From Kocuria tytonicola (GTDB lineage Bacteria > Actinomycetota > Actinomycetes > Actinomycetales > Micrococcaceae): DNA of 53,095 nt. A model generated the notes under the pieces. It had not been told where the DNA came from. It worked only from the letters and a program-made list of their open reading frames with translations, and did not search any database. The DNA lies in contig NZ_PHOA01000004.1 in assembly GCF_003687455.1 (NCBI RefSeq), positions 1 through 53,095 on the forward strand, read 5' to 3'. The translations under genes were made by a program, and so were the position numbers. Positions 35,289 through 43,194 of the stretch are shown here, one piece after another (position 1 is the first letter of the stretch; the number at the start of each line of letters is the position of its first letter).

Positions 35289-36395
35289 ATGGCAGCCGAT
35301 CAGCAGACACCCGCACTCGACCTCACGATGGATCCCGCGGACCTCACGGCCGCGCTGGTGGACGTGGAGTCCGTCTCGGACCACGAGGGCCCGCTCGCGG
35401 ACGCCGTGGAGGCCGCCCTGCGCGAGCTGCCCCACCTGAGCGTGCACCGGGACGGGGACACCGTGGTGGCCCGCACGGAGCTGGGCCGGGACGAGCGGGT
35501 GATCCTCGCCGGGCACCTGGACACCGTGCCCCTGCCCACCGTGGAGGGCGCGCTGGGCGCGGTGCCGTCCGTGCGGCGTCGTGAGGGGGACCGGGACGTG
35601 ATCTACGGCCGCGGCACCACCGACATGAAGGGCGGGGTGGCCGTCCAGCTGGTGCTCGCCCAGCAGCTGCGGGAGCCCACGCGGGACGTGACCTACGTGT
35701 TCTACGACCACGAGGAGGTCTCCAGCGACGCCAGCGGGCTGGGGCGCGTGATGCGCCACTCCCCGCAGCTGCTGGAAGCGGACTTCGCGGTGCTCCTGGA
35801 ACCCACCAACGGCACCGTGGAGGGCGGGTGCAACGGGACCATGCGCTTCCGGATCACCACGCACGGCAGGGCTGCGCACTCGGGGCGCTCCTGGATCGGG
35901 GAGAACGCCATCCACAAGCAGGCGGAGCTGCTGGCCCGGCTGGCCCGCTACGAGCCCCGCACCATCACCGTGGAGGGCCTGGACTACCGGGAGGGTCTCA
36001 ACGCCATCCGCACCGGCGGGGGAGTGGCGGGCAACGTCATCCCGGACACCGCGTGGACCGAGGTCAACTACCGCTTCGCCCCGGACAAGACCCTGGAGCA
36101 GGCGCAGCAGCACGTGCGCGAGGTGTTCGAGGGCTACGAGATCGAGTGGCAGGACCTCTCCCCGGCGGCGCGCCCCGGCCTGGACCGGTCGGCCGCGGCA
36201 CAGTTCGTGGCGGCCGTGGGGCTGGAGCCGATGCCCAAGTACGGCTGGACGGATGTGGCCCGCTTCTCGGAGGCCGGCGTCCCGGCCGTGAACTTCGGTC
36301 CGGGGGACGCCCTGCTGGCCCACACGGACGACGAGCACGTGCACGACGACGCCGTGCGGGCCTGCCACGCCGCCCTCGCCCACTGGTTGTCCTGA
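35289..36395 (+). CDS. dapE: Succinyl-diaminopimelate desuccinylase
   Basis: This 368-residue M20 metallopeptidase cleaves N-succinyl-LL-diaminopimelate. Metal ligands are visible: H76 and D78 in AGHLDTVP, D112 in GTTDMKGG, and the Glu pair in YDHEEVSS. HGRAAHSGR and a dimerisation insert follow. The C terminus GPGDALLAHTDDEHV supplies a last His ligand. DapC, DapD and DapE lie within 6.3 kb here. ATG 35289 is chosen because a TATGCT box lies seven bases upstream; ATG 35277 is an alternative. It precedes the LOG-type gene on the same strand (21 bp gap). Confidence 0.92.
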   Translation: MAADQQTPALDLTMDPADLTAALVDVESVSDHEGPLADAVEAALRELPHLSVHRDGDTVVARTELGRDERVILAGHLDTVPLPTVEGALGAVPSVRRREGDRDVIYGRGTTDMKGGVAVQLVLAQQLREPTRDVTYVFYDHEEVSSDASGLGRVMRHSPQLLEADFAVLLEPTNGTVEGGCNGTMRFRITTHGRAAHSGRSWIGENAIHKQAELLARLARYEPRTITVEGLDYREGLNAIRTGGGVAGNVIPDTAWTEVNYRFAPDKTLEQAQQHVREVFEGYEIEWQDLSPAARPGLDRSAAAQFVAAVGLEPMPKYGWTDVARFSEAGVPAVNFGPGDALLAHTDDEHVHDDAVRACHAALAHWLS

Positions 36396-36404
36396 TCCGG
36401 CACG

Positions 36405-36410
36405 TAGCCT
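36405..36410 (+). promoter_or_regulatory. Candidate -10 box for leaderless transcription of the LOG-family gene
   Basis: TAGCCT ends six bases before ATG 36417, with no Shine-Dalgarno sequence. It is close to the dapE stop (36395), so read-through from dapE is also possible. Confidence 0.4.
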
Positions 36411-36416
36411 GGGTCC

Positions 36417-37253
36417 ATGACCTCCCACGACACGACTCCTGAACCCGACTCCGGCGCGAGCAGTCCCGCCGAGCGCCACAAGGGTCCGGTGGTGCTGCGC
36501 CGTGCCCAGCTGCAGCGGCGCACCTCCGACCAGCGCTTCCTGGACCAGCGCCCCGCCGAGCCGGACGACTTCACCCGCACGGACCCGTGGCGCGTGCTGC
36601 GCATCCAGGCCGAGTTCGTGGAGGGCTTCGACGCACTCGCCAACCTGGGTCCGGCCATCACGGTCTTCGGCTCCGCGCGCACGGCTCCGGGCCACCCGGA
36701 GTACGAGCTCGCGCGAGCGGTGGGCCGGGCCGTCGGCGAGGCGGGCTACGCCGTGGTCACAGGGGGCGGCCCCGGCGTCATGGAGGCCGCGAACCGCGGC
36801 GCCGTGGACGTGGGGGCGCACTCCGTGGGCATCGGCATCGAGCTGCCCCACGAGCAGCACCTGAACCACTGGGTGGATCTGGGCATCAACTTCCGGTACT
36901 TCTTCGCGCGCAAGACCATGTTCGTGAAGTACAGCCAGGGCTTCGTGGCGCTGCCCGGCGGCTTCGGCACGCTGGACGAGCTCTTCGAGGCGCTGACCCT
37001 GGTGCAGACCGGTAAGATCACCCGTTTCCCCGTGATCCTGGTGGGCACCGAGTACTGGCGTCCGCTGCTGGACTGGATCACGGGCACCCTCGTGGCCGGG
37101 GGCAAGGCCTCGGACGCGGACCTCGACCTGCTGCGCGTGGTGGACACCGCCGAGGAGGTCGTGGAGATCCTCACCTCCGTCCATGCCCAGGACCCCGGCA
37201 TGGGGATCGCACCCCCGGACGACGACGCCGCCCGCCCCGGTTCCGAGGCATGA
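36417..37253 (+). CDS. TIGR00730 (LOG-family) nucleoside 5'-monophosphate phosphoribohydrolase-like protein
   Basis: This 278-residue Rossmann-fold protein has ITVFGSARTAPGHPEY, a Gly-rich VVTGGGPGVMEAANRG loop (114-128) and FFARKTMFVKYS with the family Arg. The PGGFGTLDE motif (180-188) is present. LOG proteins cleave ribose-5-phosphate from nucleotides; plant LOGs activate cytokinins. The bacterial role is uncertain. The ~75-residue N-terminal part is a longer-than-usual extension. Position next to dapE is widespread in actinobacteria. Its last four bases overlap the next gene start. Confidence 0.85.
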   Translation: MTSHDTTPEPDSGASSPAERHKGPVVLRRAQLQRRTSDQRFLDQRPAEPDDFTRTDPWRVLRIQAEFVEGFDALANLGPAITVFGSARTAPGHPEYELARAVGRAVGEAGYAVVTGGGPGVMEAANRGAVDVGAHSVGIGIELPHEQHLNHWVDLGINFRYFFARKTMFVKYSQGFVALPGGFGTLDELFEALTLVQTGKITRFPVILVGTEYWRPLLDWITGTLVAGGKASDADLDLLRVVDTAEEVVEILTSVHAQDPGMGIAPPDDDAARPGSEA

Positions 37254-38632
37254 GTCCGGTTCCACCCGACTCGCCTTCCGAGAGCCTCCCGCGCGAGTGC
37301 GAAGAGCCCGGCCACAGCCCGGCGAGGGACCGCACGGTGACCGCACCGCAGGACTCTGCTGGTGCCAGCCGCGCCCCGCGCGCCGGAGAGAGCCGCGCCC
37401 GCGGGGCAGCGGCCCGAACGCGGGCCCTGTTCTCGCGGGCTCCGTGGTGGCTCGCCGTCGTCGCCGTCTACGGCATCTCCCGGCTGTGGGGCTGGGCCGT
37501 CTTCGGCGTGGTGGGCGCGCAGCAGGGCCCGGGGCCGTGGGGCGACGGCCCGCTGGGGTACCTGGACTTCGTGGCCACGTGGGACTCGGACTGGTACCGC
37601 ACCATCTTCCGGGAGGGCTACCCCTCGCAGCTGCCCACGGATGCCCTGGGCACGGTGCAGGAGAATCCCTGGGCCTTCTACCCCGTCTTCCCGCTGCTGG
37701 CCCGGGGGATCGCCGGGGTGACCGGCACGGGCTGGGCGGGCACCGCCGCCACGGTGTCCCTGCTCGCGGGGTTCGGGGCGGCGCTCGTGCTGTACCGGCT
37801 GGTGTGCACCGCGCCCGTCATGGCCGGCCCGCGGACACCCGGTGGCACCTCGCGCCCCGCGCTGTGGGCCGTGGCGGTGTTCGCGTTCAACCCCGTGGCC
37901 CCCGTGCTGCAGACCCCCTACGCCGAGGCCTTGAGCCTGTTGCTCCTGCTCGGCGCCATCCTGTGCGTCGTGCGGGGGCGGCCCGTGTGGACCGCCGTGC
38001 TCGTGGTGCTGCAGGCGCTCACCCGGCCCACCGGCGTCGCCCTCGCGGCGGCCCTGGGCGTGTGGTGGCTGTGGCGCGCGGTGCGGGACGTGCGGGCCCG
38101 GCGTCGTGCGTGGTACCGGTGCGCGGACCGCTGGCTCGCGGTCGCGCTGCTCGCGTGTGCGGCGGCGCTGGCCTGGCCCGCCATCGCGTGGGCCGTCACC
38201 GGAGATCCTGGGGCGTACACCGAGACCGAGGCCGCGTGGCGCGGGAGCTCCACCGTGGTGCCCGTGCTGCCGTGGTTCGAGCAGGCGGTCTCGCTCTTCG
38301 GGCCGGTGGGCGGGCTGCTGGCCCCGGTGCTGCTCGTGGTGGCCGTGGTGTGCGTGCTGCGCTCCGGCGTGGTGCGGCGCTCGCTGCCGTTCTTCGTGCG
38401 CGTGTGGATCGCCGCGTACGGCTGCTACCTGCTGCTCGTGCTCAACCCGCAGTCCTCCACGTTCCGCCTGCTGCTGCCGTGGGCCCCTCTCGCCGCGCCG
38501 CTCGTGCACGCGAGCGGGTCCCGGGCGTACCGCACGCTGCTCGTGGTCACGGGAGCCGTCCTGCAGGTGGTGTGGGTAGGGTGGCTGTGGCACTGGAAGC
38601 AGCTCCCCGGGGGAGGGGACTACCCGCCGTGA
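37250..38632 (+). CDS. PIG-V-like mannosyltransferase family membrane protein
   Basis: This 460-residue protein has about ten membrane helices after a ~65-residue Ser/Arg/Pro-rich N-terminal tail. The first luminal loop has WDSDWYRTIFREGYP and NPWAFYPVFPLL; a later segment has FNPVAPVLQTPYAEALS and LTRPTGVALA. These match the PIG-V (GPI mannosyltransferase 2)-like bacterial family, where an Asp-rich first loop is catalytic. It would use a polyprenyl-phosphate mannose donor to decorate lipid or protein on the outer face. The donor and acceptor are not shown by the sequence. ATGA overlap with the preceding gene suggests co-translation. Confidence 0.75.
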   Translation: MSPVPPDSPSESLPRECEEPGHSPARDRTVTAPQDSAGASRAPRAGESRARGAAARTRALFSRAPWWLAVVAVYGISRLWGWAVFGVVGAQQGPGPWGDGPLGYLDFVATWDSDWYRTIFREGYPSQLPTDALGTVQENPWAFYPVFPLLARGIAGVTGTGWAGTAATVSLLAGFGAALVLYRLVCTAPVMAGPRTPGGTSRPALWAVAVFAFNPVAPVLQTPYAEALSLLLLLGAILCVVRGRPVWTAVLVVLQALTRPTGVALAAALGVWWLWRAVRDVRARRRAWYRCADRWLAVALLACAAALAWPAIAWAVTGDPGAYTETEAAWRGSSTVVPVLPWFEQAVSLFGPVGGLLAPVLLVVAVVCVLRSGVVRRSLPFFVRVWIAAYGCYLLLVLNPQSSTFRLLLPWAPLAAPLVHASGSRAYRTLLVVTGAVLQVVWVGWLWHWKQLPGGGDYPP

Positions 38633-38717
38633 GACCGCAACCCGGGCACGGGGCGGCGGCTGCCGGGCCGCGCGGCGGGGGCCGTGGGCGGCGTCACGGC
38701 CAGGGGTTCGCGTTCGA

Positions 38718-38723
38718 TAAGAT
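38718..38723 (+). promoter_or_regulatory. Candidate -10 box of the DUF3117 gene
   Basis: TAAGAT lies 34 bp before the start; a purine-rich GAAGAGGAG (38743-38751) follows as ribosome-binding site. Confidence 0.45.
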
Positions 38724-38757
38724 GGTGGGCGCACACATCCACGAAGAGGAGCGCTAA

Positions 38758-38925
38758 ATGGCGGCCATGAAGCCGAGAACGGGTGACGGACCCATGGAGG
38801 TCACCAAAGAAGGACGCAGCCTGATCATGCGGGTCCCCCTGGAAGGCGGCGGGCGTCTGGTGGTCGAGCTCAAGGCGGACGAGGCCGCGGAGCTGCGCGA
38901 ATGCCTCTCCGGCGTGACCCAGTAG
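38758..38925 (+). CDS. DUF3117 small protein (55 residues)
   Basis: A short gene encoding MAAMKPRTGDGPMEVTKEGR followed by SLIMRVPLEGGGRLVVELKA and a terminal acidic helix (EAAELRECLSGVTQ). It matches the highly conserved actinobacterial DUF3117 family of ~55 residues; function is unknown. GAGGAG sits a few bases before ATG 38758, a -10 box is at 38718 and a strong hairpin follows. The final stop TAG overlaps the motif GCGGCGTC seen after other genes. Conservation of this protein across actinobacteria makes the call secure despite its size. Confidence 0.92.
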   Translation: MAAMKPRTGDGPMEVTKEGRSLIMRVPLEGGGRLVVELKADEAAELRECLSGVTQ

Positions 38926-38978
38926 CGGCGTCACCCCGTCTTCGGAACGGACCCGTGACCCGCGGATCCCCGGTTCCA

Positions 38979-39020
38979 CAGCGCGAGAGCCCCTCACCAC
39001 GGTGAGGGGCTCTCGCGCTG
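38979..39020. terminator. Perfect 20-bp hairpin after DUF3117
   Basis: Arms 38979-38998 and 39001-39020 are perfectly complementary, with only AC at the centre. It lies between the convergent DUF3117 and crcB genes, and is the longest perfect stem I found. Confidence 0.85.
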
Positions 39021-39038
39021 CTCCGTGCTCAGCCGTGC

Positions 39039-39410
39039 TCAGGCCGCCCAGCGCGTCCCGAGCGTTATACCCGCGGCCACGGCCAGCAGGGCCCACAGCA
39101 GCGTGCCGAGCACCACCGCCAGGGCCGCGGCACCACGGCGCTCGCGGGCCAGCCGCACGGCGTCCACCATCGCGGTGGAGAAGGTGGTGAAACCCCCGCA
39201 CAGCCCCGTGCCCAGGGCCACCGTCCACTCGGGGCCCAGGACCATGCCGAGCCCGCTGACCACGCCCAGCACGAACGAGCCCAGCACGTTCACGAGCACC
39301 GTGCCCAGGGGGAACGGCCGCTCCTGGCGCGCGCTCACGGCGCGGTCCGTCAGGTGGCGCAGCGCCGCGCCCACTGCACCGCCCACCGCGACGGCCAGCA
39401 CCGCGATCAC
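39039..39410 (-). CDS. crcB: Fluoride exporter subunit CrcB/Fluc, second gene
   Basis: This 123-residue four-helix membrane protein belongs to the Fluc/CrcB family of fluoride channels. GGFTTFSTAMVD is the family pore motif (residues ~66-77), with the Gly-rich first helix GGAVGAALRHL. It is typical in size (110-130). GTG 39410 overlaps the stop of the first crcB (GTGA), so the two are co-translated, suggesting a heterodimeric channel as in many actinobacteria. No fluoride riboswitch was found upstream of the operon. Confidence 0.93.
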   Translation of the reverse strand: MIAVLAVAVGGAVGAALRHLTDRAVSARQERPFPLGTVLVNVLGSFVLGVVSGLGMVLGPEWTVALGTGLCGGFTTFSTAMVDAVRLARERRGAAALAVVLGTLLWALLAVAAGITLGTRWAA

Positions 39411-39985
39411 CGGTGCTCCCCGGAGGACGCCGGGCCGGTCGAGGACGACCCGGCCGGGGGCTGCTCGTCGGCGCCGGCAGGCAGGCCGCCAGGCGTCGTC
39501 GGGCTCGCGGTGGCCGACGCCGCCGGGGCACCGGTCCGCGTGTCCCCAGCGGTGGTGTCCAGTGCCTGCTCCGCCGCGCGGGCGCCGCCGGGGCCCCGCA
39601 CGCGCGCCCCGAGGATCATCCCGAGGGCGGCGGCGAGCAGACCGGAGACGAGCGTGAGGCCCGCATACCCCAGGGCGGGGCCCGTGGCACCGGAGCTGAC
39701 CCCGTCCCAGAGCTCCTGCGCGAACGTGGAGTACGTGGTGACCCCGCCGAGGGCCCCGGTGCCCACGAGCAGCCGCACGGTGTGCGCGCGCGGGGTCTCG
39801 GGACCGGGCCGTGTGAGGGCCTCGAGGAGCAGCCCGAGCAGCAGTGCACCGAGGACGTTGACGGCGAACGTGGGCCAGTGCCCGAAGGAGCCGGTGGGCA
39901 GCACGTGGGCCACACCCCAGCGGGCCACGCTGCCCACGGCACCGCCGAGGGCCACGAGACAGACGTCGCGCAGCAGGGAAGGCAT
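39407..39985 (-). CDS. crcB: Fluoride exporter subunit CrcB/Fluc with long C-terminal tail
   Basis: This is a 192-residue protein: four membrane helices with GGAVGSVARW at the start and GGVTTYSTFAQE as the pore motif. A ~60-residue Ala/Gly/Thr/Pro-rich tail (after ILGARVRGPGGARA) is absent in standard Fluc proteins. The tail is of low complexity and probably disordered. The start ATG 39985 overlaps the O-methyltransferase stop by one base (TGATG). It likely pairs with the next gene as a dual-subunit channel. Confidence 0.9.
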   Translation of the reverse strand: MPSLLRDVCLVALGGAVGSVARWGVAHVLPTGSFGHWPTFAVNVLGALLLGLLLEALTRPGPETPRAHTVRLLVGTGALGGVTTYSTFAQELWDGVSSGATGPALGYAGLTLVSGLLAAALGMILGARVRGPGGARAAEQALDTTAGDTRTGAPAASATASPTTPGGLPAGADEQPPAGSSSTGPASSGEHR

Positions 39986-40617
39986 CAGCGGCGCACGGCG
40001 AGCAGCATGCCCGTCCCCGTGGGCACCACCGCGGTGGACAGCCGGGGCTCGTCACGCAGGGTGCGCACGACCTCCCGCATGATCACGGTCTCCTCCTGCC
40101 GCTGCGCGGGCTGCGGCACGAGGTCCTGGTGCAGGGCGTCGTTGACCACGAGCATGCCGCCGCGGCGCAGCAGCCGCGCGCCCTCGATCACGTACTCCGC
40201 TGTGTTGGCCACGTCCGCGTCCACGAAGACCATGTCGTATGCGTTCTCCGTGAGGCGGGGCAGCACGAGGGCTGCGGCGCCGGAGATCGTGCGGGTCCGC
40301 TTGGTCTCGAAACCCGCCTCGCGGAACGTGTCCCGGGCGGCGCGCAGCGCACGGATGTCCGTGTCGATGGTGGTCAGCACGGACTCGGCGGGCATCCCCC
40401 GCAGCAGTGCCAGCCCGGAGACCCCCGCTCCGGTGCCCACCTCCACCACGGTCGCGGGTCGGGCGGAGGACGCCAGGACGGTGAGGAGCGCGGCCGAGGC
40501 GGGTGTCACGGGGTCCAGCCGCAGGGCGAGGGAGCGCTCGCGGGCACGGAAGGCGGTCTCGTCCTCCGTGGCGTAGGCCTCGCAGTAGGCCCAGCTCGTG
40601 GTCTTGTCCGTGGTCAT
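39985..40617 (-). CDS. SAM-dependent O-methyltransferase (caffeoyl-CoA OMT-like)
   Basis: This 210-residue class I methyltransferase has motif I VVEVGTGAGVSGL (57-69), TTIDTDIRAL in motif II, and DMVFVDADVANT with the metal-binding Asp. The Methyltransf_3 fold in actinobacteria (Rv1220c-like) has unknown substrates. In many actinobacteria it sits beside sigE, but here sigE is absent. The start is 40617 (MTTDKTTSW). It is first of an apparent three-gene unit with the two crcB genes. Confidence 0.85.
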   Translation of the reverse strand: MTTDKTTSWAYCEAYATEDETAFRARERSLALRLDPVTPASAALLTVLASSARPATVVEVGTGAGVSGLALLRGMPAESVLTTIDTDIRALRAARDTFREAGFETKRTRTISGAAALVLPRLTENAYDMVFVDADVANTAEYVIEGARLLRRGGMLVVNDALHQDLVPQPAQRQEETVIMREVVRTLRDEPRLSTAVVPTGTGMLLAVRR

Positions 40618-40854
40618 GGACGCGCATGTCCTTCGCTGCCGTGTGCGGCGGGAGCCAGCGGGCCCCGGCGCCCGATGTGACGCCCCGGCGTGGCGCCGGA
40701 GTTTTCCGGAGGCCAGCCTATCGCGGTCCGGGCGCGGGGCGCGGGGAACCCCCGGTGCCCGCCCAGATCGCTGTCAGTTTCCTGCAGAACAATGGAGACG
40801 CGCCCCGGTTCGGGACGCGTCACACGCAGGATTCGCTCGAGGAGAGGGGACGGG

Positions 40855-41541
40855 GTGTCCACACGCAGCGCAGGCACGGCCGTCCGGCCCACGCGCCGGC
40901 CCGCCCGACGCACCGTCACTCTCGTGGCCGCCGTCGCCACGTGCCTGTGCGTGGCCCTGGTCGCCACCGCGGTGTGGAGCGTGGGTCGCAGGGCGCAGCA
41001 GGAGCAGCTCAGTGGCGCGCAGGCCGCGGCCACGTGGTCCCCGGGGGCCCAGGGCATGGTGGACACCACGTCCGCGGCGGACATCCGCTCCCTGCGCTCA
41101 CTGGGCTGGGCCGTGCCCGGGCTTGCCGCGGAGGGCTACAGCGTGACCGACATCCGCCAGACCACCGTGGGCGGCGAGCCCGCCGTGGCCCTCACCCTGC
41201 ACGACGACCGCGGCACGGTCGAGATCGTGGAGCAGCGCGGCCACGTGAACCCGGAGAACCCCGTGGACGGCGTGAGCGGACTGCCCGTCAGCGCCGAGGG
41301 GTTGCACGAGTCCGTGGTGGCGGGGTCCCGGCTGTGGGTGGAGCGCGAGGACCCGTGGCGCGCCGTGATGGTCCGCCCGGACGCGGTCTACACCATCACC
41401 TCGGACACGCCCCCGGCCACCGTGGCCGAGACCGTGAGCGCGGTGGTGGCGGAGGACCGCGCCCGTGTGAGTTTGCCCTCGCGCCACGACGAGAGCTTCG
41501 GCGCCACCGTGGTGGACGGCCTGCAGAAGCTGTTCGGCTAG
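40855..41541 (+). CDS. Membrane-anchored exported protein, possible relic of an anti-sigma factor
   Basis: This is a 228-residue protein: a short basic cytoplasmic tail (20 residues), one hydrophobic helix (about 21-43), then an extracytoplasmic domain. The domain includes SLRSLGWAVPGLAAEGYSVT, VALTLHDDRGTVEIVEQRG and a closing DPWRAVMVRPDAVYTITSDT. That domain resembles, from memory, the outer domain of actinobacterial SigE anti-sigma factors. No zinc-finger (HxxxCxxC) precedes the membrane helix, and no sigma factor gene lies upstream. AGAGGGGA is a clear Shine-Dalgarno for GTG 40855. It is upstream of tatB. Function is unknown; the anti-sigma link is inference. Confidence 0.6.
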   Translation: MSTRSAGTAVRPTRRPARRTVTLVAAVATCLCVALVATAVWSVGRRAQQEQLSGAQAAATWSPGAQGMVDTTSAADIRSLRSLGWAVPGLAAEGYSVTDIRQTTVGGEPAVALTLHDDRGTVEIVEQRGHVNPENPVDGVSGLPVSAEGLHESVVAGSRLWVEREDPWRAVMVRPDAVYTITSDTPPATVAETVSAVVAEDRARVSLPSRHDESFGATVVDGLQKLFG

Positions 41542-41573
41542 GAACGACCCCGCGGGGCGTTGCCCGACGTTGA

Positions 41574-41579
41574 TAGGCT
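41574..41579 (+). promoter_or_regulatory. Candidate -10 box for leaderless transcription of tatB
   Basis: TAGGCT ends six bases before the GTG start of tatB, and no ribosome-binding site is present. Confidence 0.45.
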
Positions 41580-41585
41580 CAGCGC

Positions 41586-41945
41586 GTGTTCGGGATTTCT
41601 GGCGGAGAAGCCATCATCATTCTCATCGTGGCCCTGGTGATCATCGGGCCCGAGCGCGTTCCCGAGTACGCCCAGAAGCTCAAGGAGATGGTCAAGGCCG
41701 TCCGCAGCTACGCCACGGGTGCCACGGAGGACCTCAAGGAGACCCTGGGCCCCGAGTTCTCGGACCTGGACTGGCGCAAGCTCGACCCCCGGCAGTACGA
41801 CCCCCGCGTGATCGTGCGGGAGGCTCTCCTGGAGGACGACGCCGAGCGCCCCCGTCCGCAGTACTCGGCCTCCACCGTGGCCGCCCCCACCGTGCGGCGC
41901 CTGGCCCGGGGCGAACGGGCGCCGTTCGACACCGAGGCCACCTGA
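41586..41945 (+). CDS. tatB: Sec-independent (Tat) protein translocase subunit TatB
   Basis: This 119-residue protein starts MFGISGGEAIIILIVALVII, followed by GPERVPEYAQKLKEM: the TatA/B membrane helix, hinge GPE and amphipathic helix. The tail is acidic and then Arg-rich. The longer amphipathic part and lack of the TatA FGxxKLP signature favour TatB, the receptor partner of TatC. TatA/TatC are not in the window. Its GTG start is supported by a TAGGCT box six bases upstream. It is convergent with mrp, 46 bp away. Confidence 0.88.
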   Translation: MFGISGGEAIIILIVALVIIGPERVPEYAQKLKEMVKAVRSYATGATEDLKETLGPEFSDLDWRKLDPRQYDPRVIVREALLEDDAERPRPQYSASTVAAPTVRRLARGERAPFDTEAT

Positions 41946-41991
41946 GCGGCGTCGTCACCGGGGCACGCAGGCCCGCGGGGCGGTGGACGGC

Positions 41992-43194
41992 TCAGCCGCG
42001 CGGCGTGATGCCCAGGCTGCGCCCGGCGAGTCCCCGGCCCTGGCGGTCCAGCGCCCGGGCGATCTCCCAGAGCTGGGCGGCGGCGGGTGAGTCCGGGTCC
42101 GCCCACACCGCGGGCACACCCCGGTCCGAGGCCTCCCGGACGGTGACGTCCAGCGGCACGCTGCCCAGCAGCGGGACGGGGTAGCCGAGGCGTTCGCTCA
42201 GCGAGGTGGCGATGGTCTCCCCGCCTCCCGCGCCGAAGACCTCCATGCGGGAGCCGTCCGGCATGACCATGGCGGACATGTTCTCCACCACGCCCGTGAC
42301 CCTCTGCCCGGTCTGCTCCGCGAGCGTCCCGGAGCGCTGGGCCACGCTGACCGCGGCGTGCTGCGGGGTGGAGACCACCAGCACCCCCGAGCGGGGCAGC
42401 AGCTGACCCACCGAGATGGCGATGTCCCCCGTGCCCGGCGGCAGGTCCAGGAGCAGGTGGTCCAGGTCCCCGAAGTGCACGTCCGTGAGGAACTGCTCCA
42501 CGGCTCGGTGCAGCATGGGCCCGCGCCACGCCACGGGCTGGGCGGGGTCCACGAACATCCCGATGGAGATCACCTTCACGACGCCGCGCGAACGGTGCCC
42601 CGCGCCCGCCGCGCTGTCCTGGGGCAGCCGGTCCACGCCCTCGGGCACCTCCACCACGGGGGGCAGGATCATGTCCCCCACACGCGTGGGGGACTGGGTG
42701 ATGCCCAGCAGACCGGGGACGGAGAAGCCGTGCACGTCCGCGTCCACGATCCCCACCGTGCGCCCCATCGCGGCGAGGGCCGCCGCGAGGTTGACGGTCA
42801 CGCTGGACTTGCCCACCCCGCCCTTGCCGCTGGTCACGGCGTGCACGCGGGTCAGGGAGTCCGGGTCCGCGAACGGGTTGCTGCGGTGGTGACCCAGCCG
42901 TTCCTGCAGCTCCCGGCGCTGCTCGGGGGTCATCACGCCCACGTCCACGACCACCTCGGTGACACCGGGCACCTCGGACAGCGCGGTGCGCAGGTCCGCC
43001 TCGATCGTCCCGCGCAGCGGGCAGCCGGACACGGTGAGCAGCACCGTGACGTGCGCCGTGGTGCCGTCCAGCGTGGCCGCGGGGATCATGCCGAGCTCGG
43101 TCACCGGCCGGCGCAGCTCCGGGTCGATGACCCCGTCCAGGGCGCTGCGCAGCCGCGGGTCCACGGTTCCGGCGGTGCCGTCCTTCCCGGTCAC
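41992..43194 (-). CDS. mrp: Mrp/ApbC family iron-sulfur carrier ATPase
   Basis: This 400-residue protein has an N-terminal DUF59/MIP18-like domain (about 1-90) fused to a ParA/MinD-type ATPase. The P-loop is SGKGGVGKSS (122-131), with DADVHGFSVPGLLG after it and LDLPPGTGDIAISV later. It stores or delivers Fe-S clusters to target enzymes in the cytosol. The CxxC cluster ligands of some Mrp proteins are not evident. GTG 43194 overlaps the DUF1003 stop (GTGA), so it is downstream in one operon with DUF1003 and the MgtE-N protein. Confidence 0.92.
   Translation of the reverse strand: MTGKDGTAGTVDPRLRSALDGVIDPELRRPVTELGMIPAATLDGTTAHVTVLLTVSGCPLRGTIEADLRTALSEVPGVTEVVVDVGVMTPEQRRELQERLGHHRSNPFADPDSLTRVHAVTSGKGGVGKSSVTVNLAAALAAMGRTVGIVDADVHGFSVPGLLGITQSPTRVGDMILPPVVEVPEGVDRLPQDSAAGAGHRSRGVVKVISIGMFVDPAQPVAWRGPMLHRAVEQFLTDVHFGDLDHLLLDLPPGTGDIAISVGQLLPRSGVLVVSTPQHAAVSVAQRSGTLAEQTGQRVTGVVENMSAMVMPDGSRMEVFGAGGGETIATSLSERLGYPVPLLGSVPLDVTVREASDRGVPAVWADPDSPAAAQLWEIARALDRQGRGLAGRSLGITPRG

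Noticed and set aside
35145-37346. Minus-strand open frame of 733 codons across dapE and the LOG gene
   Set aside because: It crosses two conserved genes and an intergenic region and resembles no protein.
39023-39038. Short direct repeat CGTGCTCAG at the crcB 3' end
   Set aside because: Two 9-base copies next to each other without further context; likely chance in a repetitive GC-rich tail.
39986-40700. Fluoride riboswitch for the crcB pair
   Set aside because: The region before the crcB genes is the O-methyltransferase coding sequence, and the leader of that gene shows none of the conserved fluoride riboswitch elements I can recognise by eye.
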